A DNA stretch of 64,000 bases from an uncultured Bacteroidota bacterium (GTDB taxonomy: Bacteria; Bacteroidota; Bacteroidia; Chitinophagales; Chitinophagaceae): positions 1 to 64,000 of the forward strand of contig CAIJXT010000014.1 in assembly GCA_903824665.1 (NCBI GenBank), in the 5' to 3' direction. Of this stretch, positions 7,984-15,703 are shown piece after piece. Both the position numbers and the translations under genes were made by a program. The notes beneath the pieces are model-generated. The model saw nothing but the letters and a program-made list of their open reading frames with translations, was not told the origin of the DNA and did no database searches. Positions within the stretch are counted from its first letter, which is position 1; each line of letters opens with the position of its first letter.

Positions 7984-8559
7984 TCAGGCGGTTTGGATGC
8001 CATATTCGGTGCGCAACACATGTATCACATCGCCAATGGGGAGTCCCATAACGTTGTAGTAGTCGCCGTTTATTTTTTCTATACCGGTCACACCTATCCA
8101 TTCCTGTATGGCATAAGCACCTGCTTTGTCGAATGGACGGTAGTTGTCGACATAGTGTGTGATCTGCGCCAGGGATAGGGGACGGAAGTGCACCTCGGTG
8201 ACAACTGAGAACACGGTTTCTTTGTTGCTGCTGCGAATGCAAACGCCTGTAACCACCCGGTGAGTGCGGCCCGAGAGGCGACTGAGCATCGCGATGGCGT
8301 CGGCTGCATCGGTGGGCTTGCCCAGAATGTCGCCATCGAGCAGCACCACGGTATCAGCGGCGATGACAACGGCATCGGGAGCCAGATGCGACACTGCGTC
8401 CGCCTTCTTTACTGCCAGGTGTGCGGGCACATCATCGCCGGGCATGCCGGGAGGGTTTGTCTCATCAACATCAGCAATAATGACATCGAATTTCAGTTCG
8501 GCCATCTGCAGCAACTGCTGCCGGCGTGGCGACTGGGAGGCGAGGATTATTTTCTGCAC
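7984..8559 (-). CDS. maf: Maf family nucleotide pyrophosphatase
   Basis: This 191-residue cytoplasmic enzyme starts with GTG at 8559, giving MQKIILASQSPRRQQLL, the standard Maf opening. Other signatures are ADTVVLLDGDILGKP, LSGRTHRVVTGV, YRPFDKAGAYAIQEWIG and GDYYNVMGLPI. Maf proteins hydrolyse dTTP, UTP or modified nucleotides to monophosphates and pyrophosphate, keeping non-canonical nucleotides out of nucleic acids. Length agrees with the family (about 190-200). The start lies 2 nt after the stop of the upstream ubiA-type gene, so the two are probably translationally coupled. The frame stays open far upstream (to 9123), but that part lies under ubiA and is not coding. Confidence 0.93.
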   Translation of the reverse strand: MQKIILASQSPRRQQLLQMAELKFDVIIADVDETNPPGMPGDDVPAHLAVKKADAVSHLAPDAVVIAADTVVLLDGDILGKPTDAADAIAMLSRLSGRTHRVVTGVCIRSSNKETVFSVVTEVHFRPLSLAQITHYVDNYRPFDKAGAYAIQEWIGVTGIEKINGDYYNVMGLPIGDVIHVLRTEYGIQTA

Positions 8560-8561
8560 GA

Positions 8562-9467
8562 TCAGTGAATTTTGTAGATAAGCAATGAACAAATGCCGAG
8601 TATCATGATGATTTTGAGCCATCGGCTGCACTTGTGGTAGTGTGCACTGCCCGGAGGGCCTTTCCAGAGAAAGAAGATCCAGCCGGCAAGTGGCAGCACC
8701 AGCAAAGCTAAAACATAAATGGTGAGTATGTAATAACCAAAGTGGTACAATGCTGCTGCCGAAAACAGCAGGGGAAGTATCACCAGCATAGCAAGTACGG
8801 AGGCATACCGTGTGGCATAGAGTAGACCTCGCCTGATAGGAATTGTAACACATCCGCCGGCTGCGTCGCCTTCCAGGTCTTCCATATCCTTGATCAGCTC
8901 GCGTATCCAGGTGAGCATGAAGGCAAAGAAAGCATACACTGCCAGTACCCATACCGGCAGCGAGGCGGCGGGCAGCCGCATAGCCGGCTCGTAGATGTAT
9001 AGCGATATGATGGTAAGCGAGGTGAGCAGTGCAACGGTGATATTGCCGGTGAGGTATTGCCGTTTGTAGGTGGTGGAGTAAAACCAAAGCAGGCCTGTGC
9101 ACCCCAGCTGTATCAGCAGCCACTCGTAGTGCCGGGCAGAAGCAGCCACATAGCCGGCCAGCACCAGGGCCACTATGTTGATGACCGTGTGGGCCACAAT
9201 TGCATTTTTGCGCGGGATGGATTTGCCCAGAACCACCTTTTCGGGGTGATTTACCTGATCAATACGGATATCGAAATAGTCGTTGATGATATACCCCGCG
9301 GCGGCAATAAGGACAGTGGAAAGGGATAGCAGCAGAAAACGAACCGGTAAAAGCACTGTAGGGTTACAGGGCACAATAAGGCAATACCATACCACCAGCT
9401 GGGTGAGGAAAATGATCAGCAGGTTTTGCCAGCGTATGAGCCTGAACCATTCTGTGCGTAACGGCAT
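8562..9467 (-). CDS. UbiA-family prenyltransferase (geranylgeranylglycerol-phosphate synthase-like)
   Basis: This 301-residue polytopic membrane protein carries the two Asp-rich motifs of UbiA enzymes, NDYFDIRIDQVNHPEK (about residue 63) and DMEDLEGDAAGG (about residue 195). These bind Mg2+ and the prenyl diphosphate. Related Bacteroidota proteins are usually annotated as geranylgeranylglycerol-phosphate geranylgeranyltransferases, but the lipid acceptor is not known here. Other options are menaquinone or heme O pathway prenyltransferases. It starts at ATG 9467, is divergent from the DUF4834 gene and is followed immediately by maf. Confidence 0.85.
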   Translation of the reverse strand: MPLRTEWFRLIRWQNLLIIFLTQLVVWYCLIVPCNPTVLLPVRFLLLSLSTVLIAAAGYIINDYFDIRIDQVNHPEKVVLGKSIPRKNAIVAHTVINIVALVLAGYVAASARHYEWLLIQLGCTGLLWFYSTTYKRQYLTGNITVALLTSLTIISLYIYEPAMRLPAASLPVWVLAVYAFFAFMLTWIRELIKDMEDLEGDAAGGCVTIPIRRGLLYATRYASVLAMLVILPLLFSAAALYHFGYYILTIYVLALLVLPLAGWIFFLWKGPPGSAHYHKCSRWLKIIMILGICSLLIYKIH

Positions 9468-9610
9468 TGGGTAAAGTGGGGTGATTGTGGCGGCAATTTA
9501 GCGAAAGAAAACGCAAGCTATGGGCACAAGTGCGGCCGGGTCAGGCGAAAATTAACAATATGCGGTATGAGTCGACGCCCGAAACAGCGTCGCAAATACA
9601 ATAAAGCATA

Positions 9611-9618
9611 TACCTTTG
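9611..9618 (+). promoter_or_regulatory. -7 box placing transcription start at or near ATG 9625
   Basis: TACCTTTG ends 6 bp before ATG 9625. Transcription would begin at or next to the start codon, pointing to a leaderless or nearly leaderless mRNA, and excluding the TTG at 9616 as a start. Confidence 0.6.
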
Positions 9619-9624
9619 CGTCTT

Positions 9625-9846
9625 ATGCTTAGGTTAATTTTCTGGATGATCATAATCGGGATCGTCTTTCGTGTGGTGTTTTATTATCTGCTGCCCATAT
9701 TCAGAATCACATCTGCAACGAGCAGTCAGTTGCGCCGTATGCAGGAGCAGATGAAGGAGATGGAGCGGAAAATGAATGAGCCGCCACCAGCTGCCAAAAA
9801 GGTAAAAAAGGATGGTGACTACATTGATTACGAGGAACTCAGGTAA
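9625..9846 (+). CDS. DUF4834 family small membrane protein
   Basis: This 73-residue protein has one N-terminal membrane helix (IFWMIIIGIVFRVVFYYLL). A charged, Gln/Met/Lys-rich segment likely to be helical follows. The ending GDYIDYEELR is characteristic of DUF4834 proteins in Bacteroidota. Function is unknown. I chose ATG 9625 because the -7 box sits just upstream. The 3' end overlaps the start of the VanX-like gene by 35 nt in another frame, which suggests coupled expression. Confidence 0.85.
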   Translation: MLRLIFWMIIIGIVFRVVFYYLLPIFRITSATSSQLRRMQEQMKEMERKMNEPPPAAKKVKKDGDYIDYEELR

Positions 9847-10513
9847 CCATCTCATCTGGATAATACTTGCCACCGGTACTGTATGCCGGGCACAACCCTG
9901 CAAACCCATAGTGCCGGTCATTGCCACCAGGCAAGCGCTGGCGGCCTCGGTAGCGAGCCGGCCCGAAGCCAAATTTGTACGGCTTGAAGATGTGATACCG
10001 GGGCTGATCACCGACCTGCGCTATGCTACAACCAATAATTTTACCCATAGTGTATTGTATGCCCGGGGTGCCGCCTATATGCGGCAAGAGCCTGCGGCAG
10101 CACTGGCAAGGGTGCAGCAGGAACTGCAAAAGAAACATCTGGCGCTAAAAGTATTTGACGCCTACCGCCCATACAGTATCACCTGCTCGCTGTGGCACCA
10201 CACGGCCGATAAGCGCTATGTGGCCAATCCGCGCCGGGGCAGCCATCATAACAGGGGTACGGCTGCGGATCTGACACTGGTAGATCTGCGAACCGGTCGT
10301 GAACTGGATATGGGTACGGGATTTGATAATTTTACTGATACAGCACATCACGATTTCGCAGGCCTGGCCCCACAGGTGATTGCCAACAGGCGGCTGCTGA
10401 AGCACATCATGTGGAAGCATGGGTTCAACTTTGTGCCTACGGAATGGTGGCACTACCACTGGCGCGACAAAAGCTATGATGTGGTAGATCTGGGGTTTGA
10501 CGAGCTGAAGTGA
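9812..10513 (+). CDS. D-alanyl-D-alanine dipeptidase (VanX/DdpX-like, M15 family)
   Basis: This 233-residue protein has an N-terminal hydrophobic signal (LIWIILATGTVCRAQ), so it is probably exported. Zn-binding and catalytic motifs of the M15D group are visible: SHHNRGTAADLTLVD (His and Asp ligands) and EWWHYHW (catalytic Glu and His ligand). VEDVIPGL-type and LRYAT motifs near residues 55-70 also fit. The family hydrolyses D-Ala-D-Ala, recycling peptidoglycan dipeptide. No vanH/vanA ligase genes are nearby, so a resistance role is not indicated. The start overlaps DUF4834 by 35 nt. Confidence 0.9.
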   Translation: MVTTLITRNSGNHLIWIILATGTVCRAQPCKPIVPVIATRQALAASVASRPEAKFVRLEDVIPGLITDLRYATTNNFTHSVLYARGAAYMRQEPAAALARVQQELQKKHLALKVFDAYRPYSITCSLWHHTADKRYVANPRRGSHHNRGTAADLTLVDLRTGRELDMGTGFDNFTDTAHHDFAGLAPQVIANRRLLKHIMWKHGFNFVPTEWWHYHWRDKSYDVVDLGFDELK

Positions 10514-10550
10514 AGCTGAATTGCAGGCGGCAAGAGCAGTCCCGATGAAG

Positions 10551-10558
10551 TACATTTG
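10551..10558 (+). promoter_or_regulatory. -7 box for the M28 peptidase gene
   Basis: TACATTTG lies 20 bp before ATG 10579. Confidence 0.5.
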
Positions 10559-10578
10559 TATCCATAAAAAATTCCTGT

Positions 10579-11883
10579 ATGAGGGGTCGCAACTTGTTGT
10601 TTCTCGTTTGTTTGCTGGTGGCAGTAGTGCCTTTGCAGGCTACAACCGATACCTCGGAGATCAGGGCGCAGCTGTCGGCACATGTCAGGATGCTGGCATC
10701 GGCAAAGATGGTGGGCAGGGGGTATGTGGCGGGCGGCAGTGAACGAGCCGCCAATTATATCGCCAGCCTATATGGGAAAATTGGCTTGAGGCAACCGGCG
10801 GATGCGAAGAACTACAGGCAGCCCTATAATTTCCCGGTCAATACGTTTCCCGGAAAAATGCTGCTGCAACTGGATGGCAAGACACTGGTGCCCGGGCGCG
10901 ACTATCTGGTAGATGCGGCAAGCGCGTCGTATACCGGTAAGGGCAATACTATTCGCCGCGCCGATCTGGGAACGGTAACCGACAAGACCGACTGGAAGCG
11001 TATGGCAGCCATGCTGACCGGCGATTATGTGTGGTTGCTGGACAATGCCGACTCGTTTTGTAAAAAAATGGGTATCAGGCTGCATGGTATAGCGCCGATG
11101 CTGCCTGCGGGGTGTTTTATTATTCCCGAAAAGGGCAAACAAATGTGGACCGTGCTGCGGGAAACCAATAAATCGACTGTATTATACGTCCAGGATTCGG
11201 TGTTCCCGGCCAATCCGGCATCGGCCAGTGTTGTGGTTGAAGCAGCATTCAGGGAGGATTACAAAAGTGAGAATGTAATAGGAATCGTACCGGGTGCCAT
11301 AGCCGATAGTTTTATTGTGTTCTCGGCACACTACGACCACCTGGGCATGATGGGGAGTGAAACCTGCTTTCCCGGGGCCAGCGACAATGCCAGCGGTATG
11401 GCTATGCTCCTGTATCTCGCATCTTACTACGCTACTCATCCGCAGCGGTATACGATGGTTTTTATTGCCTTTAGTGGCGAGGAAGCCGGCCTTTTGGGAT
11501 CGGCACATTTTGTGAAACATCCGTTGATACCGCTTGGGCAGATCAGATTCCTGATCAATACCGACATAATGGGCGATGCCACCGATGGGGTAACGGTGGT
11601 AAATGCAACAGAATATAAGGAGGAATTTGCGCTGCTGAACCGGATAAACGACCAGCACCAATACCTGCCCGTGATAAAAAGCAGGGGCAAGGCAGCCAAT
11701 AGCGATCACTACCATTTTGCAGAGGCGGGCGTGCCTGCTATATTTTTGTACTCCAACGGGGGGAAGGGTTTTTACCACGACATTTACGATAGGGCAGAGG
11801 AGATCACTTTCCGCAATATTCCGGGTGTTGCACTATTGCTTACCGATTTTGTAACTGCGCTGCAGCACGAAACCTTGCACTGA
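10579..11883 (+). CDS. Secreted M28 family zinc aminopeptidase
   Basis: This 434-residue protein has a signal peptide (MRGRNLLFLVCLLVAVV, cleavage near residue 21). The M28 ligands and catalytic residues are in order: SAHYDHLG (His and catalytic Asp), PGASDNASG (bridging Asp), SGEEAGLLGSAHF (catalytic Glu and ligand Glu), NTDIMG (Asp) and SDHYHFAEAGVPAIF (His). The first 220 residues are a less conserved extension. The family removes N-terminal residues from peptides outside the cytoplasm. Substrate preference is unknown. It has its own promoter box, and a plausible partner of the upstream dipeptidase in peptide turnover is inference. Confidence 0.9.
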   Translation: MRGRNLLFLVCLLVAVVPLQATTDTSEIRAQLSAHVRMLASAKMVGRGYVAGGSERAANYIASLYGKIGLRQPADAKNYRQPYNFPVNTFPGKMLLQLDGKTLVPGRDYLVDAASASYTGKGNTIRRADLGTVTDKTDWKRMAAMLTGDYVWLLDNADSFCKKMGIRLHGIAPMLPAGCFIIPEKGKQMWTVLRETNKSTVLYVQDSVFPANPASASVVVEAAFREDYKSENVIGIVPGAIADSFIVFSAHYDHLGMMGSETCFPGASDNASGMAMLLYLASYYATHPQRYTMVFIAFSGEEAGLLGSAHFVKHPLIPLGQIRFLINTDIMGDATDGVTVVNATEYKEEFALLNRINDQHQYLPVIKSRGKAANSDHYHFAEAGVPAIFLYSNGGKGFYHDIYDRAEEITFRNIPGVALLLTDFVTALQHETLH

Positions 11884-11956
11884 TACCAACGAAAAAGATG
11901 AACTGTGCGTCTTTATGTATGACAAATCGCTGTTACTGATTTTTTGGCGTCAATGG

Positions 11957-11986
11957 TTGACTATTGATGTGTATTTACTATTTTTG
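11957..11986 (+). promoter_or_regulatory. Promoter with -33 TTG and -7 TATTTTTG
   Basis: TTG at 11957-11959 and TATTTTTG at 11979-11986 are 19 bp apart, matching the Bacteroidota sigma layout. ATG 12012 follows 25 bp later. Confidence 0.6.
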
Positions 11987-12011
11987 AGTTTCTAATATAA
12001 AAAACGCCTGC

Positions 12012-13040
12012 ATGAAAAATAATTTTTCATTATCTGTTGCTGCCCTTATCCTGCTGTTTGCTATCACCGGCACTTCGTGTAAGAAAAAGATACATTCCAA
12101 TGCGCCCACTCCCAATAACGTGCGCATGGTAGGGTATACCAAGATTACAACGATCAAAATGACGGTGCCTGTAGCCGGTGTGCCCAGCACAATAAATGAA
12201 AACTACAGGTTTTATTACGATGAGCAGAACCGTGTTTCGCGTGTAATTTATACCGGCAATGATTCTTTTGAAATACATAAGACCATCACTTTTAAGTACA
12301 GCGGTGATACGATCTACAAAACGATCTTGAATGTGCTCAATAATAGTTTTGTAGAAAAAGATACGTTTGTTACCAACTCAGAGGGTTTGATCGTAAGCTC
12401 TTTCACACCCAACCTGATAGACAGATATGAATATTATGGTCAGTTGCTGGCACGTACCATCAGAACGGCTACCAGCTACAGGCATATCAACATGACTGCG
12501 CAGACTACCTACACCTCTGTAAACGGCGACTTCCTCAAAAATTATTATGATGGCGTACTGACAACTGATTTTAACAATCTGCGTACACCACTCGATGGCA
12601 TTTACGAGCAGGTTGTATCGCCTACAAAGGTGAACACCACGGTTCTGAACAACTACAACTCCATGACGCATACAATGAATGGGTACAACTACAGCCCAAT
12701 ATTTTTGTACGTAATAGATACAACTTATGACAGCAGCCCTCGCAGAGAGGACAGTCTCGTCTATCCGGGTAGTGAGTGGGTAAATGAGTCGTACCATTTC
12801 TGGACAGAAGATGCCAACCGCACCGGCGACTACCTGCAGCTGTTGTCATTTACCATGTTTGGAAATAACATCTACCGCAACAAGCACCTTGTAGAGTCGA
12901 TAAGCTCAAGGAATAAAAATGCGTATATCACCTATGCAATAGACGCATCGAGCAAGATCACCCAGACCAAGGTCGTGCTGGTAGATAGTCTGCTCAATAA
13001 CTATACCAGCGTATTTGATATTCAGTATGAGACCTATTAG
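12012..13040 (+). CDS. Lipoprotein with YD-like beta repeats
   Basis: This 342-residue protein has a signal peptide with lipobox GTSC (Cys about 23) followed by KKK, so it is lipid-anchored. The body contains FYYDEQNRVSRVIYTGND, FKYSGDTIY and DIQYETY near the end. These are short beta-rich units like those in DUF4595-type Bacteroidota lipoproteins with repeated Y-D-x-x-x-R strands. Function is unknown. It has a clear promoter upstream and a terminator downstream, so it is monocistronic. Confidence 0.8.
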   Translation: MKNNFSLSVAALILLFAITGTSCKKKIHSNAPTPNNVRMVGYTKITTIKMTVPVAGVPSTINENYRFYYDEQNRVSRVIYTGNDSFEIHKTITFKYSGDTIYKTILNVLNNSFVEKDTFVTNSEGLIVSSFTPNLIDRYEYYGQLLARTIRTATSYRHINMTAQTTYTSVNGDFLKNYYDGVLTTDFNNLRTPLDGIYEQVVSPTKVNTTVLNNYNSMTHTMNGYNYSPIFLYVIDTTYDSSPRREDSLVYPGSEWVNESYHFWTEDANRTGDYLQLLSFTMFGNNIYRNKHLVESISSRNKNAYITYAIDASSKITQTKVVLVDSLLNNYTSVFDIQYETY

Positions 13041-13096
13041 TGATTGCTGATGCATCAAGGCGATTTCGTTTAGAAGGTAATACTGTTATGAAATTG

Positions 13097-13140
13097 AAAG
13101 TGCGATTGAAGACTATCAAACGGTCTGATCGCACTTTTTT
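13097..13140 (+). terminator. Rho-independent terminator after the 12012 gene
   Basis: AAAGTGCGAT (13097-13106) pairs with ATCGCACTTT (13128-13137), followed by T residues. Confidence 0.8.
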
Positions 13141-13258
13141 GTTTGCAGAGTATTGGTGAAAATCGCTGCCTGACCGGCAGCAAATAGTGCCTGAAACGAG
13201 TTGGCGAGGTCATTAATGCCGTTAATACGCTAATTTTATCCTTTCCCAATACCAACCG

Positions 13259-14608
13259 ATGAGGCTATATACAGCATTGTTTCTTTTGTTTTTTCTGATT
13301 TGTGCTGATGCGTCGGCACAGTTCAGACAGAGGAAACAACGTAAGTGGCCTGCCACGGAAGGTGCCCTGATGGGTAAGCTGATGGGCTGCCTGCAGGCAC
13401 GCGATACAGCGGGGTATTACGAGCTGTTTCCACCCTTCGATACGCTGTGGAGCATGGTGACCCGGAACAGGGATCAGAGCCCGGAGGTGCAAAAAGAGCT
13501 GAGCAATCTGAAAGAGCGTCCGCAGATTTTGGTTGAGTTTGATCCGTTGTACAACCATGATATTATTGGTGGTTTTTGCAACGTGCTGGGAAAGGGCGAG
13601 GATTCGGGTGTACAGTGGCAAAATATGGTAATGGCCAGGTATGAGCTGCGGCGGCAGGACCCAACACGGAATCTCATAGGCTATGACCATATTGCTCCAG
13701 AACGGTTTCAGGGTTATCTTTTTGTAAGTGACCCCTCCAATCGTGTTGTTTTCTGTATCAGTTTGTCTGAAGTACAGAAGATAAAGGGCCAGTTCTTTGG
13801 TGGGCAGCTGCACAATGTGCTGGAGGCAAAAACGGTAGATGAGTTTCATCTGAAAGAAGAGCGCGAGCGGGCCTACTTCGCCTGGCTGGCCGCACAGCCG
13901 GATACGATAGCGATAGACTCAGCAATTACCGATACCGCCATCTCAGACTCCACGCGAACCGGCGATACTACTCAGGCGGTGAATCCGCTGCTGCTGATGC
14001 GCGAAGAAGCAGACGACGACGACCCTACACGGCGGGAGGTGATAGACAGGCGCTACTACGAGGGTACGCTGGACAACGAAATACCGATAAAGTTGTACGT
14101 GCGTTATATGAAAGCAATGCCTGGCAAGCAGCAACAGTTTGACGGCCTGTACAAGCTGGGTGAAAACAAAAGGTATCTGAAACTGGAAATAGCCAGAACA
14201 CCTGAGGGCAAGTGGACCATTGAAGATGAGTCGTCGACCGGAATTATGGAGCTGGTGCTGAAAGGCCGGACCTATACCGGAGCTTGGATCAATGCGGATG
14301 AAAACGGCTTTGATGTGGTGCTGACACAAACAGGGCTGCCTAAAGGGAAAATGGAGCTGCTGGATAGAATTCTGGACCGTGGAGCATCGGGCAGGGTAGA
14401 TGAAAGCCAGTTTGAGACTGAAAAACCGGAAAAGAGCGACAGTAAAAAGGACAAGGAAGAGCAAAAGAATGAAAAAACACCCGACGGGGACAAGGATACA
14501 AAGTCTGATAAGGCTACCACAGCACCCCCAAAGGAAGGAGACCCAAAGCCAGAGGATAAGAAAGAAGAGCGGAAGAAAAGAAGGAGAAACGAACGAAAGA
14601 AGGACTGA
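13259..14608 (+). CDS. Exported protein of unknown function with Lys/Glu-rich tail
   Basis: This 449-residue protein has a signal peptide ending ADASAQ (about residue 21). The middle is an ordinary mixed-fold sequence with no motif I recognise. Residues about 210-235 are acidic/Thr-rich. The last 75 residues are an extreme Lys/Glu/Asp/Pro run ending KKRRRNERKKD, probably disordered. A charged tail of this kind on an exported protein could bind polyanions or peptidoglycan; that is conjecture. No operon partner is obvious. Its 3' region is purine-rich, which produces long false frames on the other strand. Confidence 0.8.
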   Translation: MRLYTALFLLFFLICADASAQFRQRKQRKWPATEGALMGKLMGCLQARDTAGYYELFPPFDTLWSMVTRNRDQSPEVQKELSNLKERPQILVEFDPLYNHDIIGGFCNVLGKGEDSGVQWQNMVMARYELRRQDPTRNLIGYDHIAPERFQGYLFVSDPSNRVVFCISLSEVQKIKGQFFGGQLHNVLEAKTVDEFHLKEERERAYFAWLAAQPDTIAIDSAITDTAISDSTRTGDTTQAVNPLLLMREEADDDDPTRREVIDRRYYEGTLDNEIPIKLYVRYMKAMPGKQQQFDGLYKLGENKRYLKLEIARTPEGKWTIEDESSTGIMELVLKGRTYTGAWINADENGFDVVLTQTGLPKGKMELLDRILDRGASGRVDESQFETEKPEKSDSKKDKEEQKNEKTPDGDKDTKSDKATTAPPKEGDPKPEDKKEERKKRRRNERKKD

Positions 14609-14767
14609 TGACGTGCCGGATGTGAAAGGCAAAAAGTGAGGGCAGTTGCCCCCAATGAGCTGCAAGGGCAGCGGCAGCAGGGCAGGCAGGGTTGCAGAAT
14701 AGGCGATAGTACCTGAAAATACTTATGATTTTCGGGCATTTTGTTCTTTTCCGGCAAAAAATTTGCT

Positions 14768-14775
14768 TAGATTTG
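14768..14775 (+). promoter_or_regulatory. -7 box for the 14804 gene
   Basis: TAGATTTG lies 28 bp before ATG 14804. Confidence 0.45.
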
Positions 14776-14803
14776 ATTCTTATTTCTAAAAATTGCTCAT
14801 AGT

Positions 14804-15526
14804 ATGAAGTCATTTTTACTCACCGCAGCTATGGTTATAGGCTTTGCGGGCGGGATGTTTGCGCAGAATCTGCCCCCCGAATACAGCTGGGAGGTGGGCG
14901 TAAATGGCGGCTATAGTGTAATTACGCGGCCAGAGGGTCCTCCGGCAGTATATAGCGGTACAAGTACCAAAACGGTAAAAGATTTTTCATTGCGCGCCAG
15001 CTATTATTTCAACTGGCGTTGGATGATATCTCTGGATCTCGGCAACCGCAGGTGGGAAACATTCGGGCAATGGCAGTTGGTAGATAAGTTCGGCAAAAAG
15101 CTGAATCCCGTAAATGTTCCGATTCTGGTTGCAGACCATGCGCTAACGCAGTCTATACAAATGAATCATGTGATTCCGTTTTATACGCAGTTCCGTAATT
15201 TTAACCGGGCAAATCTTTACTTTGGCGTGCATGCCGGCCTTGTAGAAACGATCAATGACGGATCCAGGGCATACGATACTTATAAATCAGCTTCAGATTC
15301 GGGTTATAAGTATGTTTCCGGATACCACTACAACTCAGGTATGGGTTATTCGCTGGGCCTGCAGACCGGTTTCATTTACTACATAGTACCACGTCTGGGT
15401 GTCACTGCCGAGTTGTCGCTGCGGTATGTGAATGTAAAAACAATAGACCAGAATTACGCTGAGCCAATTTCCAAGTTTCACCTGATGCATTTTCCGCAGA
15501 CTGTGGGTGTAAGGTGGCGGTTTTAA
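14804..15526 (+). CDS. Outer-membrane beta-barrel protein
   Basis: This 240-residue protein has a signal peptide ending GMFAQ (about residue 21). The mature part shows alternating strands such as WEVGVNGGYSVI, FSLRASYYFNWRWMISLDLG, YFGVHAGL and YSLGLQTGFIYYIVPRLGVTAELSLRYVNV. It ends in VGVRWRF, with the C-terminal aromatic residue used by outer-membrane barrels. About eight strands fit a small OmpA/OmpW-like barrel. Function is unknown. It has its own promoter box and a strong terminator. Confidence 0.85.
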   Translation: MKSFLLTAAMVIGFAGGMFAQNLPPEYSWEVGVNGGYSVITRPEGPPAVYSGTSTKTVKDFSLRASYYFNWRWMISLDLGNRRWETFGQWQLVDKFGKKLNPVNVPILVADHALTQSIQMNHVIPFYTQFRNFNRANLYFGVHAGLVETINDGSRAYDTYKSASDSGYKYVSGYHYNSGMGYSLGLQTGFIYYIVPRLGVTAELSLRYVNVKTIDQNYAEPISKFHLMHFPQTVGVRWRF

Positions 15527-15551
15527 CTGGCCTCAAAAAATGATATATCAG

Positions 15552-15581
15552 TCCTCCGGTCACAACCGGGGGATTTTTTTT
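15552..15581 (+). terminator. Rho-independent terminator after the barrel gene
   Basis: TCCTCCGGT (15552-15560) pairs with ACCGGGGGA (15565-15573) around loop CACA, followed by eight T. Confidence 0.85.
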
Positions 15582-15703
15582 GCAACACTGATCCGCTCGC
15601 CATCCTGCTGCCGGATGGCACAGAAACGGCAGCGATCAATTGATTATCTTGCACTGCAAGCGGGTTTCCGGACCCGGCACCCGGCTATATGTACATCCAG
15701 TTT

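Noticed and set aside
7984-9123. Single 379-residue frame covering maf and part of ubiA
   Set aside because: Only the last 191 residues are Maf. The upstream part is an alternative frame of the membrane protein gene and carries no motif.
9812-10513. Vancomycin-resistance VanX
   Set aside because: No VanH, VanA or VanRS genes are nearby. Stand-alone M15D dipeptidases usually serve dipeptide recycling.
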